From the NCBI GenBank assembly GCA_028023455.1, contig JAQFVV010000234.1:62001-126000 (forward strand): DNA of 64,000 nt, written 5' to 3'. The stretch is from Epiperipatus broadwayi. Lineage: Eukaryota; Onychophora; Udeonychophora; Euonychophora; Peripatidae. Numbering within the stretch: the stretch's first letter is position 1; each line of letters starts with the position of its first letter. The position numbers were made by a program, and so were the translations under genes. Below, piece by piece: positions 24,891 to 36,125 of this stretch. The notes under the pieces are model-generated. The model saw only the letters and a program-made list of their open reading frames with translations, had not been told where the DNA came from and searched no databases.

Positions 24891-25436
24891 TAGTTAAAAA
24901 TAATTTGTCTATACAAATTCAATAAAAAAATGCAAGCATAAAATTTCAGAAAATAGTTTTTTATTTTACATGTGCACATTAAGTCATTACAACATATAAC
25001 ATACTGAATTATGACAATTCATATATGACACAGCAATGACCTCCTTTAACACTTTTCAAATTACTTGTAATATCCCAGTTTGGTATTCTTTTTAAAAACT
25101 TTTCATTAAGAGAAAGATTGATAATTTAACTTAAGCTAAACTTTCATTATTAAAATCACTTCCGTTATTTTAATAAAATCATTCAGGGAAAAAAAATGTT
25201 TAAGATATCAAACTATTTGTTATTTTATCTTGAATATTCAAAAGATACCATGTTGAAACTAGAAAATTAAATCAAGCATTTTTAAATCTAAGTATTAAAT
25301 ATAAATATAATAAGTACCTAAATATATATATATATGAAATTATAAATTTTCTGATATACTGACATGTGGTAGATAATTTGTTTCTCTATACAGGTAGAAT
25401 TACATTTATCAAAAATAGACAATCAGAAAATATATA

Positions 25437-26766
25437 CACCTGGATCTCATTTTATGTGGTAGATAGGTTCCTCAGAAAATGTGCACAAAAGAAATCACAC
25501 AAAAATAGACTTAACTTTCCTTGAAAAATGGGGAATACGGACTGTAATTTTCAAAAATCACATAAAAGAATAAGAAAATAAAATATGACTAATAAAAAAT
25601 GTCAAATATGGAAAAAAATGATACAAGACAAACTTTTTTTACTTTTTTTTAACTACAGTATTTAATTTTATTCAAAACAATATATTTTTATGCATAATTT
25701 ACAGTGTTTTACATTTTTTTCACATGTGTACAGTATTTTAGTCATTATCACTATTTGATGATATGAAAGTTCGTTTGTAAATGCATAAGACATCAGATTC
25801 ATCACAAGAGGAAATATAAGTAGTGCCAACTTCATTTTTTTAAATTTCTCTTATAATGGACTCACCTAAACTAAAATGTTTTCCAATCACTGTTGATCCT
25901 TTTCATTTTGCTAAGTGATCTAAAATTGAAATTTTTCTTTTCAAAGAAATTCATTTTCTTGGGTGTAAAACCTTTCCATTAGGTTAAACTAAAAGTTTAA
26001 AATAAAATTAAGAACTTAGACTTATGATAATAAAAAGATATCTACTCACCACTGTTGGGCAAAATTTAATTAAAACTAACAATTAAAAATTAAATTCTTA
26101 TTTTTGTCTTTAATTTTTTAATTTTCAATTCCGTTTAAAATCAAATTTCATTGTTTCACATCACATTAATTTCAGATAACATTATGCAATTTTTAAATTG
26201 TTAATTACAATTAAAAATCAGATTTTAATTTTTAATTGTCAAATTTAATTGTACCCATCACTGTTACTCACCTTTTAAAAATAAACTTGCAGACACTAAA
26301 TGATTAATTGATTACATACTCTTTTTTAAAAGCAAAAATAGAATGTGATTGAAAATGCAAAAACATCAATATGCATAGTATAGGCATGTATAACATTTGA
26401 ACATATTTACATTATAATCTTGTAAAATTAAATGTGTATATATAAAATGGGGAAAATCCTGATTTTAAGTGAATTATGAACTTCTTTATTGCATAAAATC
26501 TATTACAGTACTATTATAAAGTGCTGAAAAATTGAAATTATTAGATGGAAGCCAAACTCCGATAATATGCTATTACTTTAAATATGATGTGTGAGTGTGC
26601 AAAATTTATAATATTTAAAATAATAGTGCATTATCGGAGCTCAACTTCTGATCTAATAATTTTTGTCGCATAAAAAAAAACCACATACAAAGATATTAAA
26701 AAGAAACATGAATTGCATAACTTCAAAATTGCATTAAAAAATCCACATAAAACAAGACCTGGGTAT
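25437..26766. mobile_element. Possible decayed pogo/mariner-type DNA transposon
   Basis: The left end CACCTGGATCTCATTTTATG and the right end CATAAAACAAGACCTGGGTA are imperfect inverted copies, each bordered by TA. Just inside, the sequences mention paired AAAATCACATAAAAGA and TTTTATGCGAC-like blocks, as in Tc1/mariner-pogo relatives with TA targets. No transposase frame remains. The interior contains a second inverted-repeat element at 26537-26663. Family placement is tentative. Confidence 0.4.
26537..26663. mobile_element. Short inverted-repeat element nested in the previous one
   Basis: ATTATTAGATGGAAGCCAAA plus CTCCGATAATATGCTATTA on the left pair with TAATAGTGCATTATCGGAG plus CTTCTGATCTAATAAT on the right. 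This gives ~40-bp termini around a ~45-bp core. Non-coding MITE-like unit. Confidence 0.6.
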
Positions 26767-27458
26767 ATTACCATTTATTTAAAGCATTAATGTCAATAAT
26801 ATTGTTTATTTATAATTCATTACTTTATAATTCATTATGTCCAACATATGTTTCAACTGGCAAATAAAAGTCATATATTCAGCTGCCAATCTTAACTAGA
26901 GCTTATATTTGAAGTATGTATTATATTTTAAGCATCACCAAAAATCATATTAGGGCTTATTTTTTGATTAGACTTTATTTTTGGGAAACATAGTAGTATC
27001 AAAAACTTAATTGTTCTTAGAAGCTAAATCGTAATAGATCCAGCTTTAATCACAAATTTTCATTGATAAAACACAATCCTGAAAGAAATTGTATAATGCT
27101 GCTGTAAATATTATGTTTTTAGAATAAATTATGGGCAAGGAATAATAAACAATGATCAGCTATTATCAACATTCATCAAATATAGCGTGTACTTAGTTAT
27201 TATCCCAATTGATTATTTCTTGAATTTGTCATAACCATACAAGTTAAGAAATATGCGTTTATAAAGCATTTTCTAACATTATCTAAATAAAATTAATGTT
27301 TTATTCTTAAATATATTGAATCAATTTTTTTTTGTAAAAAAAATAAGATTTAATGATTTTCATAGTTAATTTTTTGCCCCCAATATTTACAGTAATAAAT
27401 GCATGCAAACGAACAGGTTGAATACTTAAATTATTTTTATTACAAAAAAAAAAATTAG

Positions 27459-27570
27459 GTTTTATAGATCCAGTAGGATGGAGTGCCTGGTCTGCTGGAC
27501 AGTGCCATACCCCTTGTCTCTTCAACAGTATTGGATTGGTAGTTGAAAAACGGCGATGTATGGGAATAAT
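27459..27570 (+). CDS. ADAMTS-like exon 5: TSP1 N-terminal half
   Basis: Two leading bases, 36 codons, then two leftover bases before the donor GTAAGT. The peptide includes GWSAWSAGQC, then HTPC, then VVEKRRC. This is the classic W-S-x-W-S-x-x-x-C-x3-C...R-x-C first half of a TSP1, normally mannosylated or fucosylated and used for matrix contacts. Its phases fit exon 4 (one base left) and exon 6 (one base needed). A second acceptor nine bases downstream (exon start 27468) keeps the phase and would replace Arg-Phe-Ile-Asp by a single His. The upstream tract is A-rich, so the real acceptor is uncertain. The open frame on the opposite strand at 27307-27606 is a shadow. Confidence 0.8.
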
Positions 27571-27944
27571 GTAAGTTGAAATAATGAATCTTAAAATATT
27601 AACCAAGATTATACTATTGAAACAATAATTAATAATATAAAAAATGTAACGTTAAAATGCCAATTTGATCAAATTTTAAATATTCTGTTATTAATTCTAA
27701 GAATATTCTGAACATTTTAATGCTTAAATTTGTAACCCTGATTTTTATTTATTTATTTTATTTTTATATTTTAAAAAGATATTTGGTTTACAATTTTAAA
27801 TATTTATGCAGTTAGAGTTCATTTAGTAATAGAATTAAAATTCTTATATATGTTTTTGTAGTTGCTAATTTCAGCAAGGTGAGCAATAAATCATCCAAAG
27901 GCCAAAATTTTTTGTAAATGACCTTTATTTAAAAAAGGCTTAGG

Positions 27945-28137
27945 TAAATTCAACATTCCTCCTTTTTTTAAAAAAACTTATTTTATTCCAAACTATAATT
28001 ATATTTCTCTTCCATACAACGTTTCAACTACATTCTATAGTTCAGAATGTAGTTGAAACGTTGTATGGAAGAGAAATAAAATTATAGTTTGGAATAAAAC
28101 AAGTTTTAAAAAGAAAAAGGAGGAATGTTGAATTTAT
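27945..28137. mobile_element. Foldback of ~95-bp arms, PLE-tail-like
   Basis: Arms converge at about 28041: CAACGTTTCAACTACATTCT on the left and AGAATGTAGTTGAAACGTTG on the right. Outer parts (TTCTCTTCCATAC, TTATTTTATTCCAAACTATA) also pair. The TTGAAACGTTG block recalls the GAAAC-GTC end of PLE hammerhead motifs, and the head-to-head layout is like 4118-4500. No CTGANGA core is present, so ribozyme origin is only a suggestion. Confidence 0.55.
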
Positions 28138-28690
28138 ATATTTATTATCATGGAGCTATAATTTAAAAAGAAAAAGAAGTGAAAAGTTGTGTATATAATT
28201 ACATATTAAATGTATTGATGCTTTAAACTATAGACATAAGTATAATTTCTATAGTATTCAAATATAATTATGTAATGTGATTTGTGTCAAAGTACAAGTT
28301 CAGATAATTTGACATTTGTAAATGAATTTCTAAAGATTTCATATTCATAAAAAGTAAACAATAAAGAAATTATAAGTAAAATATAGAGGACTCTGCACAA
28401 CTTTTGAATAGCGATCCAGCATCCAATGGACATATTGGAGATCATTTGCATTTTTCAGACGTGTTTAGTCATGTGATTCAAAAAGGTATGAAGTGGTGGT
28501 TTAAAGTATAACTTACAAAAGAAAAAAGAAAGATGAAATTGAGATATAATTTCTAGTTTAATAAATTGCTAAAAATATATTTATCTGAGGTGAATGATGC
28601 CAAAGATGTGAGTGAAGAAAATTTGACACTTCTTAATCCAAAATAAGTGTACAAATTGAAGTCAATAATGGATTGTTCATATATATATAT

Positions 28691-30787
28691 TGTAAGGGTA
28701 ACTTACAATCTTATTAAGATTACTTGTTTATGTGCAATATCAAATCATAAAGTTAAAAATATAATTCTAATAAACAATAAATACGTTATCCTTTTATGTT
28801 AAAATACCCATGTTCACATGTATATAACTTAAACGTTAGATTATAAAATTTTAATAATAAAAGTCAAGTCAAATAAATAGTTATTTTAATGAAATTAAAT
28901 ATTAAAATAATTAGATTTCAATCATTCATTCATGTATATAAATATTAAGCATTAAAGCACACCACATGATTAAGAAATCCAGTACCGCCCTCTGTGAACT
29001 AATATATAAATACATTAGAGTTCGTATTTATATATTAGTTCACAGAGGGCGTAACTGGATTTCTTAATCATGTCGGATAATGTAATGCTTAATATTTGTA
29101 TATTTATTTTAGTATAGCATTATGCACGGGGATGGTTATATATATAATTATTAATTTAACTAATATCACTAATCAAACTCAAAACATAGAGATAACTTAA
29201 AGTCAAGTCGTACCTTAGCAAGTAAACACACACAAAAAATAAAATTAGAACTCAATTATGCAATTTTTAATTACAATGCGTTCAACAATAATCGAATACA
29301 AAATCATGAAATGAAATAGTAATTTAACACATGCTAATTATAGCAAGTTGATTCCCCTATAAAAGCTAAATCAACTAATTTCCAAATCAGTTCCATATTT
29401 TGCAAATGAACTAGTCACTAATACGGAACACATCAAAAAGATGGATCAATAGTTGAATGAATTTTCCTTGTTAATAAAATCTTCATTAGCAAAGAACTTT
29501 AATATCACTCAAGTAAAGAGTAAATAGATTACTCTTTAATATCACCAATAATAATTTCAATAGCCAAATTATCTTTAATGTAATAATTAAAGAAATTCTT
29601 AATGATATCATTCTAAACTTGAATTTCAAGGAAGATAAATATCATCAAACACACTTATATATTTAAATAAATTTATTTTAAGAAGCTTTTAAGTTATAGA
29701 AAATGCATCATGAGTAAAGTCACTTTGCCATATGATTAAATGTTATTATTCTAACCTAAAGCAGTGTAATTGTCCATTTCTACTGAAATTCTAAAATATA
29801 TATATATCATCTATATAATTAAATATCCAACTTCGGTTTACAGTGAGATAATTTAAGAAAACAGTTATCAACATCATGCAAGAGGAATATTTTGTAACAA
29901 TGGAGTATAATGATTGCCTCACGGATTATTGATGACTGGAAATAAAAGAACTTTATTCTTAATGAACATTGCTATTTAAAATTTTGAAAAATGAAGAACA
30001 ATACCATAAACTTTAAATACAGCATTTTATTATTGTGTATCAGCATCTATAAATATTTAATTTTATTTCCTTTGCCTTTAAAACCTGCTTATGTTGAAAC
30101 AATCCATTTGGGAAAATAATTAGACAAAAAATGAGAAAAGTTCATTGTGTTAAATTTATTTATTTAATAAAATTTAGGTCTTCCTTATGCAGCAACTTGA
30201 CCAGATTAATAATTAAATTTAATATGAAGGTAAGATTTTATTGTTCTTTATATTAAATTCATTCTTTTATGACATGACAGCATTTTTGTTTATTATTAAG
30301 TTAATTAATTTATTAATATTTGTTTATTTATTATTCATTATAAATAACTAATATCCTTAGCTGAAAGGTCTTTCCTTTCAATGATACATACCATACATAG
30401 ACGGGTGGAGTCTTATGAAAATGGAATTCCCTCAAAATGGTTCGATATTACAAAAGTCTCCATTTATACTTATATTGTTTAATTTAAATTTAGTTAACTA
30501 GTGTTATCATAATCTTTGAAATTATAAAATGTTATTTATAATTGCAATCTATTAAATATTGTTTGTGCTATAATACATATTACTATGGGATATGGGAAGG
30601 TATAGTTTTAAAATGTTTATAGTAATGTAGTAGAAATGTATTTAAACACTTGTAATTAAAATTTTTGTTATAAAACAATAAATTTAAATTGTTTTCAATT
30701 AATAAATATTGTTAAATTTATTTTAAATTTAAGGAGGTTTCTGATTTATTTAAATTATTAATTTTATTTTCATAGAATAAAATTGAA
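28691..30787 (+). repeat. Left LTR, first segment
   Basis: Homologous to 40613-~42515 of the right LTR: TTGTTTATGTGCAATATCAA, AATTTAATATGAAGGTAAGA and many other shared blocks. It carries an extra ~200-bp foldback at about 28915-29140 that the right LTR lacks. The segment stops at a (TA)n where the ribozyme-repeat cluster and LINE are inserted, then resumes at 36126. Confidence 0.85.
28930..29108. mobile_element. Foldback insert in the left LTR
   Basis: Arms pair across ~29019: AAATCCAGTACCGCCCTCTG with CAGAGGGCGTAACTGGATTT, and the outer ATATTAAGCATTA with TAATGCTTAATAT. It is absent from the matching position of the right LTR (around 40838-40850), so it inserted after the element did. Non-coding. 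Confidence 0.75.
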
Positions 30788-30952
30788 TATATATATATAT
30801 GAAAAACAAAAACAAGTTATAATCACGTTAACTTGCTGTCACTTGTATTTATGATCAATAGATGGCATTTTACCAAAAACACTGACCAAGCGTATGTTTC
30901 TTTACATAAATGACAAAAGAGTCAGAATTCACTATCTCTTTCATTTTGCCCA

Positions 30953-30999
30953 CCTTCAGATCAGCTGATTTCAAGCTAATTTGCTATCATCAATGAAGG
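30953..30999 (-). ncRNA. Hammerhead-like core, mutated
   Basis: Minus strand. The core reads TTGATGA instead of CTGATGA, followed by AGC/GCT stem II, GAAA, TCAGCTGA and TC. Loss of the first C should impair cleavage. Confidence 0.4.
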
Positions 31000-31365
31000 A
31001 TAGAGCTAGAAACTAGATCTAAACACTGACTCCAAGTGTTTATGCAAAAAGTTTCTATCAGTTTGCAAGCATGAAATTTTTCAGACAGTAAAGTCTTCAA
31101 ACTCAGCCTAACAAGCTAGATAGATAAATGGGTCTGATCTCAGTTCACTTTCACCACATAGTCAAAGCCTCTACAATATATATCATTGCAAAAACCTTTA
31201 AAGGTACATTTATGAAAAACAAAAACAAGGTATAATCACAATAACTTGCTGTCACTTGTATTTATGATCAATAGATGGTGTTTTACCAAAAAAACTGACC
31301 AAGCATATGTTTGTTTACATAAATGACAAAAGAGTCAGAATTCACTATCTCTTTCATTTTGCCCA

Positions 31366-31412
31366 CCCTCAGATCAGCTGATTTCAAGCTAATTTGCTAT
31401 CATCAGTGAAGG
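31366..31412 (-). ncRNA. Hammerhead ribozyme-like core
   Basis: Minus strand. It has CTGATGA, AGC/GCT stem II with an AAATTA loop, GAAA, TCAGCTGA as stem III, TC, then TGAGGG, which can pair with the CCTTCA in front of the core. Confidence 0.5.
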
Positions 31413-31778
31413 ATAGAGCTAGAAACTGGATCTAAACACTGATTCCAAGTGTTTATGCAAAAAGTTTCTATCAGTTTGCAAGCATGAAAATTTTTCAGAA
31501 TGGTAAAGTCTTCAAACTCAGCCTAACAAGCTAGGTAGCTATATGGGTCTGATCTCAGTTCAGTTTCACCACATAGTCAAAGCCTCTGCAATATATATCA
31601 TTGCAAAACCCTTTAAAGGTACATTTATGAAAAACAAACTTGTTTTAATCACGTTAACTGGCTGTTGCTTGTATTTATGATCAATATATGGCATTTTACC
31701 AAAAATACTGACCAAGCATACATTTGTTTATATAAATGACAAAAGAGTCAGAATTCACTATCTATTTCTTTTTGCCCA

Positions 31779-31824
31779 CCCTCAGATCAGCTGATTTCAA
31801 GCTAATTTGCTATCATCAGTAAGG
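31779..31824 (-). ncRNA. Hammerhead ribozyme-like core
   Basis: Minus strand. Same elements as the neighbouring unit, with one base lost in the stem I strand (CCTTA instead of CCTTCA). Confidence 0.45.
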
Positions 31825-32138
31825 ATAGAGCTAGAAACTATATCTAAACAATGACTCCAAGTGTTTATGCAAAAAGTTTCTATCAGTTTGCAAGCATGAA
31901 ATTTTTTAGATCGGTAAAGTCTTCAAACTCAGCCTAACAAGCTAGATAGCTATATGGTTCTGATCTCAGTTCAGTTTCACCACATTGTCAAAGTCTCTGC
32001 AATATATATCATTGCTATCTAGCTTGTTAGACTGAGTTTGAAGACTTTACCGGTCCGAAAAATTTCATGCTTGCAAACTGATAGAACCTTTTTGCATAAA
32101 CACTGGGAGTTAGTGTTTAGATCTAGTTTCTAGCTCTA

Positions 32139-32186
32139 TCCTTCACTGATGATAGCAAATTAGTTTGAAATCAGCTAATCTGAGGG
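32139..32186 (+). ncRNA. Hammerhead-like core, mutated
   Basis: CTGATGA at 32146 and GAAA are kept, but stem II reads AGC/GTT and stem III TCAGCTAA, so pairing is weakened. Confidence 0.4.
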
Positions 32187-32553
32187 TGGGAAAAATGAAA
32201 GAGATAGTGAATTCTGACTCTTTTATCGTTTATGTAAACAAACATATGCTTGGTTGGTGTTTTTGGTAAAACGCCATCTATTGATCATAAATACAAGTGA
32301 CAGCAAGTTAATGTGATTATAACTTGTTTTTGCTTTTCATAAATGTACCTTTAAAAGTTTTTGCAATGATATATATTGCAGAGGCTTTGACTATGTGGTG
32401 AAACTGAACTGAGATCAGACCCATATAGCTATCTAGCTTGTTAGGCTGAGTTTGAAGACTTTACCGGTCTGAAAAATTTCATGCTTGCAAACTGATAGAA
32501 ACTTTTTGCATAAACACTTGGAGTCAGTGTTTAGATCTAGTTTCTAGCTCCAT

Positions 32554-32600
32554 CCTTCACTGATGATAGCAAATTATCTTGAAATCAGCTGATCTGAGGG
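32554..32600 (+). ncRNA. Hammerhead-like core, partly mutated
   Basis: CTGATGA at 32560, GAAA and TCAGCTGA-TC are intact. The 3' strand of stem II is TCT rather than GCT. Confidence 0.4.
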
Positions 32601-32712
32601 TGGGCAAAATGAAAGAAATAGTGAATTCTGATTCTTTTGTTCGTTTATGTAAACAAACATATGCTTGGTCGGCGTTTTTGGTAAAACACCATCTATTGAA
32701 TATATATATATA

Positions 32713-32831
32713 TAGGCTGCAGAAAGGAGTTTGCTATTAACTGAAAGGAGACCCTTAGATTCCTCTTGGAGGCCTTAAAGGAACCAAGCATGACAAATTC
32801 CTAATGTCCACTCCATACCTTCTTGTTGTTG
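32713..32831 (+). repeat. Extra copy of the LINE 5' leader
   Basis: GGCTGCAGAAAGGAGTTTGC onward matches 32939-33058 closely. It is cut short and followed (32832-32925) by the end of a ribozyme repeat and another (TA)n. The pair repeat-end + (TA)n + leader therefore occurs twice in tandem, probably by unequal exchange. Confidence 0.7.
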
Positions 32832-32937
32832 CAAAAGAGATAGTGAATTCTGACTCTTTTGTTGTTTATGTAAACAAACATATGCTTGGTCGGTGTTTTT
32901 GGTAAAATGCCATCTATTGAATATATATATATATATA
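32832..32937 (+). repeat. 3' end of a sixth ribozyme repeat plus (TA)n
   Basis: Matches the last ~95 bp of the plus units (GACTCTTTTGTTGTTTATGT, CATCTATTGAA), then a TA tract directly before the LINE leader. The ribozyme core is not included. Confidence 0.65.
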
Positions 32938-33339
32938 TAGGCTGCAGAAAGGAGTTTGCTATTAACTGAAAGGAGACCCTTTGATTTCTCTTGGAGGCCT
33001 TAAAGGAAACGAGCATGGCAAATTCCTAATGTCCAATCCATACATTCTTGTCATTGCAGCTGTTATTACTATGTGATTATTCATATAGTATACGAACATG
33101 GATGGGCTGCTCACCAACACGCATAATCCAGTGTGGTGAGTTTATTGGTTTTTACCTCCGAGTTTAAGAATATTTTTTCAATATATACAATCATAAGAGA
33201 CAAAAATAAATTATGGCCCTTATTCCCAGGAGGCTGTAAAGTCACCAACCAAGGCAGCTGTTGGTGGCCGAAGGCAGAGGGTGCTAAGAATCCCCTGATT
33301 GTAGACTCAGGCTGCCATTTGATGATGACTTTTTATTTA

Positions 33340-34111
33340 GGTATTTACAACTGCAGATCACTTTCAAGTGAAGGAAGATTGCAAGAGTTAGAAGAAGAAC
33401 TGTCTTATATTAAATGGGACAGTATTGGACTTTGTAAAGTTAGAAGAAAAGGTGAAGAAACAATTGATTTAAAAAGTGACATATACTCTACTATAAAGGC
33501 CAAAATATTGGAAATACAAGTGGAGTAGAATTTATTATAAATAAAAAATGGAAGAATAACATTGTGGAGATTGATGGTGTATCAGACAGAGTGGAAGATT
33601 AGTTTTACAACTTAATAGCAGATACCAAATGCAGATAATTCAGGTTTATGCCCCAACAAGTTCTCATAGTGAAGAAGTTATAGAAGATTTTTATATGGAA
33701 GTACAAAAAGCTTTTCATCAGAGTAAACAACATTTTAAAATTGTTATGGGAGACTTTAATGCTAGAATTGGTAACCAAATGAAAGATGAAAGTGCTGTAG
33801 ATAGTTTTGGTTATGGTAATAGAAATGAGAGAGGACATAGACTTGTGGAGTTTGCAGAGAAAGAAAAACTTTATATTATGAATTATTTTTTTGAGAAAAA
33901 TGTTAAAAGGAAATGGACATGGAAGCATCCAAATGAAGGTACAGCAGAATTGGATTATATTTTGACTAACCGAAAATACATATTTCAAGATTGTAATGTT
34001 CTCAATAAATTTAACACAGGGAGTGATCACCAATTAGTAAGATGTAAAATACATCTTAATGCAAAACTAGAAAAACAAAAATTATTAAGAAAAACCAATA
34101 TTTACCGTTGA
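33340..34111 (+). pseudogene. LINE endonuclease domain, frameshifted
   Basis: Starts LGIYNCRSLSSEGRLQELEE with IKWDSIGL, as in the TYNxRxLxxExRLxELExEL opening of RTE-type endonucleases. A frameshift near 33500-33600 follows. The rest (33629-34111) has IIQVYAPTSSHSEEV, KIVMGDFNARIG (the GDFNA catalytic motif) and GSDHQLVRCKI (the SDH catalytic motif), with WTWKHPNEGTAELDYIL between. Catalytic residues look intact but the frame is broken. Confidence 0.85.
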
Positions 34112-34367
34112 TGTTCCTAATCTTCAGAAACATTCTAACGAATTTAAATTAGAACTTACAAATCGGTTTCAAGTAGTAGTAGATTTTGAACATGATTCAG
34201 ATTTGAATGAAATTAATATGAAAATAACTGATACACTTTTAAAACCTGCAACAAAGATAGCTGGTAAAAAAAAGCAGCAATTGACCAATAAAATTTTTAC
34301 TGAGACTAGAGAATTTATGATGAAAAGAAGGAATATGAGGATATACAAAATGATGCATTAGAAAAGA

Positions 34368-35636
34368 TTGAATAATTCGAATTTTGTAAAATGGTGCAGA
34401 AAAGAGTTCGAAAATGATATAAGAAAGTATAATTGTGAACTAGCAAGGAAAGCTGTAGAAGAGAATAGAAGTCTAAAGAGTGTAAAACAACATTTTGGTA
34501 TTGGTAGGAAATTTATATCTGCAATAAGAAAAAAGATGGCATTATTACTAAAAAGAGAGATGATATCGTAAAATGTGTAGAATACTTCTATCAAAAATTA
34601 TATAGTAATAAAGAACAAGTGCATCCTATACACGTTATATCTTCCGAATTGCCTAGAATTTTAAATGAAGAAGTGAGACATGCAATTAAAAGTATGAAGA
34701 AAAGAAAGGCTTCAGGTAATGATGGAATTGTAATTGATATATTAAAAGAAGCAGGTGAAGAAATAGAAATTTTTTTAACATATCAAATGTCTAAATGATA
34801 AAGATGTACCAGATGATTGGAAAAATGCAGTATTAATATTTAAAAAAGATGATAAAGAAGATATTAGAAATTACAGACCTATCAGTGTTTTATCAGTTTT
34901 ATACAAAATTTTTACTAAGATAATTACAACTCGTCTACAGAAAATACTGGATTTCCACCAACCAAGAGAGCAAGCTGGATTTAAAAGTGGTTTTAGTACA
35001 ATAGATCATATCCAGGTATTGAGAGAAATTATAGAAAGGACAAATGAATATGAGTTGCCATTATACTTAGGATTTGTAGACTATGAAAAGGCATTTGATT
35101 CTATAAACATTTCTTCAGTGGTTAAAGCATTGGATCATCAAGGTGTAGATCCAGGATATTGTCATATTTTAAAGATTATTTATAAAAATGCAATAGCAAC
35201 AATTAGATTACATAATGATAGTAGGAAAATCAACATTGAAAAGGGTGTAAGACAGGGTGACTCCATATCTCCAAAACTTTTTACAGCAGTGCTGCAAGAA
35301 GTATTTTGTGGATTAAAATGGGAAGCTAAAGAAGTAAAAGTAAATGGAGATTATTTAAGTCATTTAGATTTTGCAGACGATGTAGTTGTTTTTGCAAATA
35401 ATGCTTTAGAGTTACAGGAAATGTTGCAGGAGTTATCAGATGAAAGTAGGAAAATAGGACTAAAGATAAATGCTAAAAAGACTAAAGTAATGTTTAATAG
35501 ATTTTCTCAAAATATGAAAATAAAGATTGATTATGATGAGTTAGAAGAAGTTAACAGTTACAAATACTTTGGTCAGATTATTAATACAGATGGAAATATA
35601 ATGGATGAAATTAATCATAGAATTAAACTTGGTTAG
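34368..35636 (+). pseudogene. LINE reverse transcriptase domain, broken
   Basis: In order: CELARKAVEENRSLKSV, EVRHAIKSMKKRKASGNDGI, DIRNYRPISVLSVLYKIFTK, QPREQAGFKSGFSTIDHI, then from 35019 an uninterrupted stretch. That stretch has FVDYEKAFDSI, GVRQGDSISPKLF, HLDFADDVVVFANN and EVNSYKYFGQIINTD. The RT catalytic Asp and the ADD motif are present. Stops or frameshifts occur near 34570, 34790 and 35634, so no functional protein is expected. Confidence 0.88.
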
Positions 35637-35657
35637 ACTGCTTTTGGTAGAAATAAC

Positions 35658-36123
35658 TTGATACTAAAAGGAAATATGCCTATGTGTTTGAAAAGAAAAG
35701 TTTTTAATAAATGTGTTTTGCCAGTTCCTACTTATGGATCTGAGACTTGGACACTTGATAGAAGAGCAATACAGAGACTTCAGACCACTCAAAGAAGTAT
35801 GGAGAGATGCATGTTGGGAGTAACAAGAAGGGATCGAAAACGCAAAGTTTGGGTAAAATAATACTGACCTCATTGAAAAAATTAAAAGACTGAAGTAGAG
35901 TTTGGCTGGATATATTGTTAGAAGAGATGATAACAGATGGACTATTGAAATTTTAAACTGGATTCCAAGAGATTGTAAAAGACCCAGAAAGAGACCACAT
36001 GTGAGATGGATGGACGAAATAAGAAAGTGTGCAGGGGTGATGTGGAGAAAAGAAGCTAAATATAGGAAGAGATGGATTGAACTTGGAGATACCTTTATCC
36101 TGCAGTGGACTTATAATGGTTGA
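35658..36123 (+). pseudogene. LINE C-terminal region, broken
   Basis: 35658-35861 encodes MCLKRKVFNKCVLPVPTYGS then ETWTLDRRAIQRLQTTQRSM and MLGVTRRDRKR. 35902-36123 encodes MAGYIVRRDDNRWTIEILNW, KRPRKRPHVRWMDEI and WIELGDTFILQW. This is the conserved tail of RTE/related LINE polyproteins. A stop and frameshift at ~35862 separates the two pieces. The LTR sequence resumes immediately after. Confidence 0.8.
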
Positions 36124-36125
36124 TG

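Larger units (their letters stand above)
30788..32701. mobile_element. Ribozyme-repeat cluster: three units minus, two plus
   Basis: Units of ~0.41 kb. 30801-31213, 31214-31628 and 31629-~32018 are tandem and read on the minus strand. 32019-32338 and 32339-~32701 are tandem and read on the plus strand, meeting the others head to head at ~32018. All share AACTGATAGAAAC (or complement), ATCAGCTGAT, TGATCAATAGATGG and GGTACATTTATGAAAAACAA. Both outer edges are (TA)n. Each unit has a hammerhead-like core and no coding capacity. The cluster sits inside the left LTR of the Gypsy element. Size, tandem layout and ribozyme content fit metazoan retrozymes. Confidence 0.75.
32938..36125 (+). mobile_element. 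Near full-length RTE-type LINE, broken
   Basis: A leader of ~0.4 kb (32938-33340) is followed by an apurinic-endonuclease-like domain, a reverse transcriptase and a C-terminal region in several frames. The order EN-RT, the phrases YEKAFDSI, GVRQGDSISPKLF and DFADDVVVFANN, and the TYGSETWTLDRR and W-A-G-x-x-x-R-like tail place it in the RTE superfamily; clade is not resolved. It has no intact open frame. It inserted in a (TA)n beside the ribozyme repeats, inside the left LTR of the Gypsy element. A minus-strand truncated sister lies at 15230-16795. Confidence 0.85.

Noticed and set aside
33605-34033. 142-codon minus-strand frame
   Set aside because: Shadow of the LINE endonuclease on the + strand, which has the GDFNA and SDH motifs.
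34358-34594. 78-codon minus-strand frame
   Set aside because: Shadow of the LINE RT region; likewise 35664-35873 and 35953-36213, and 16604-16798 for the other LINE copy.
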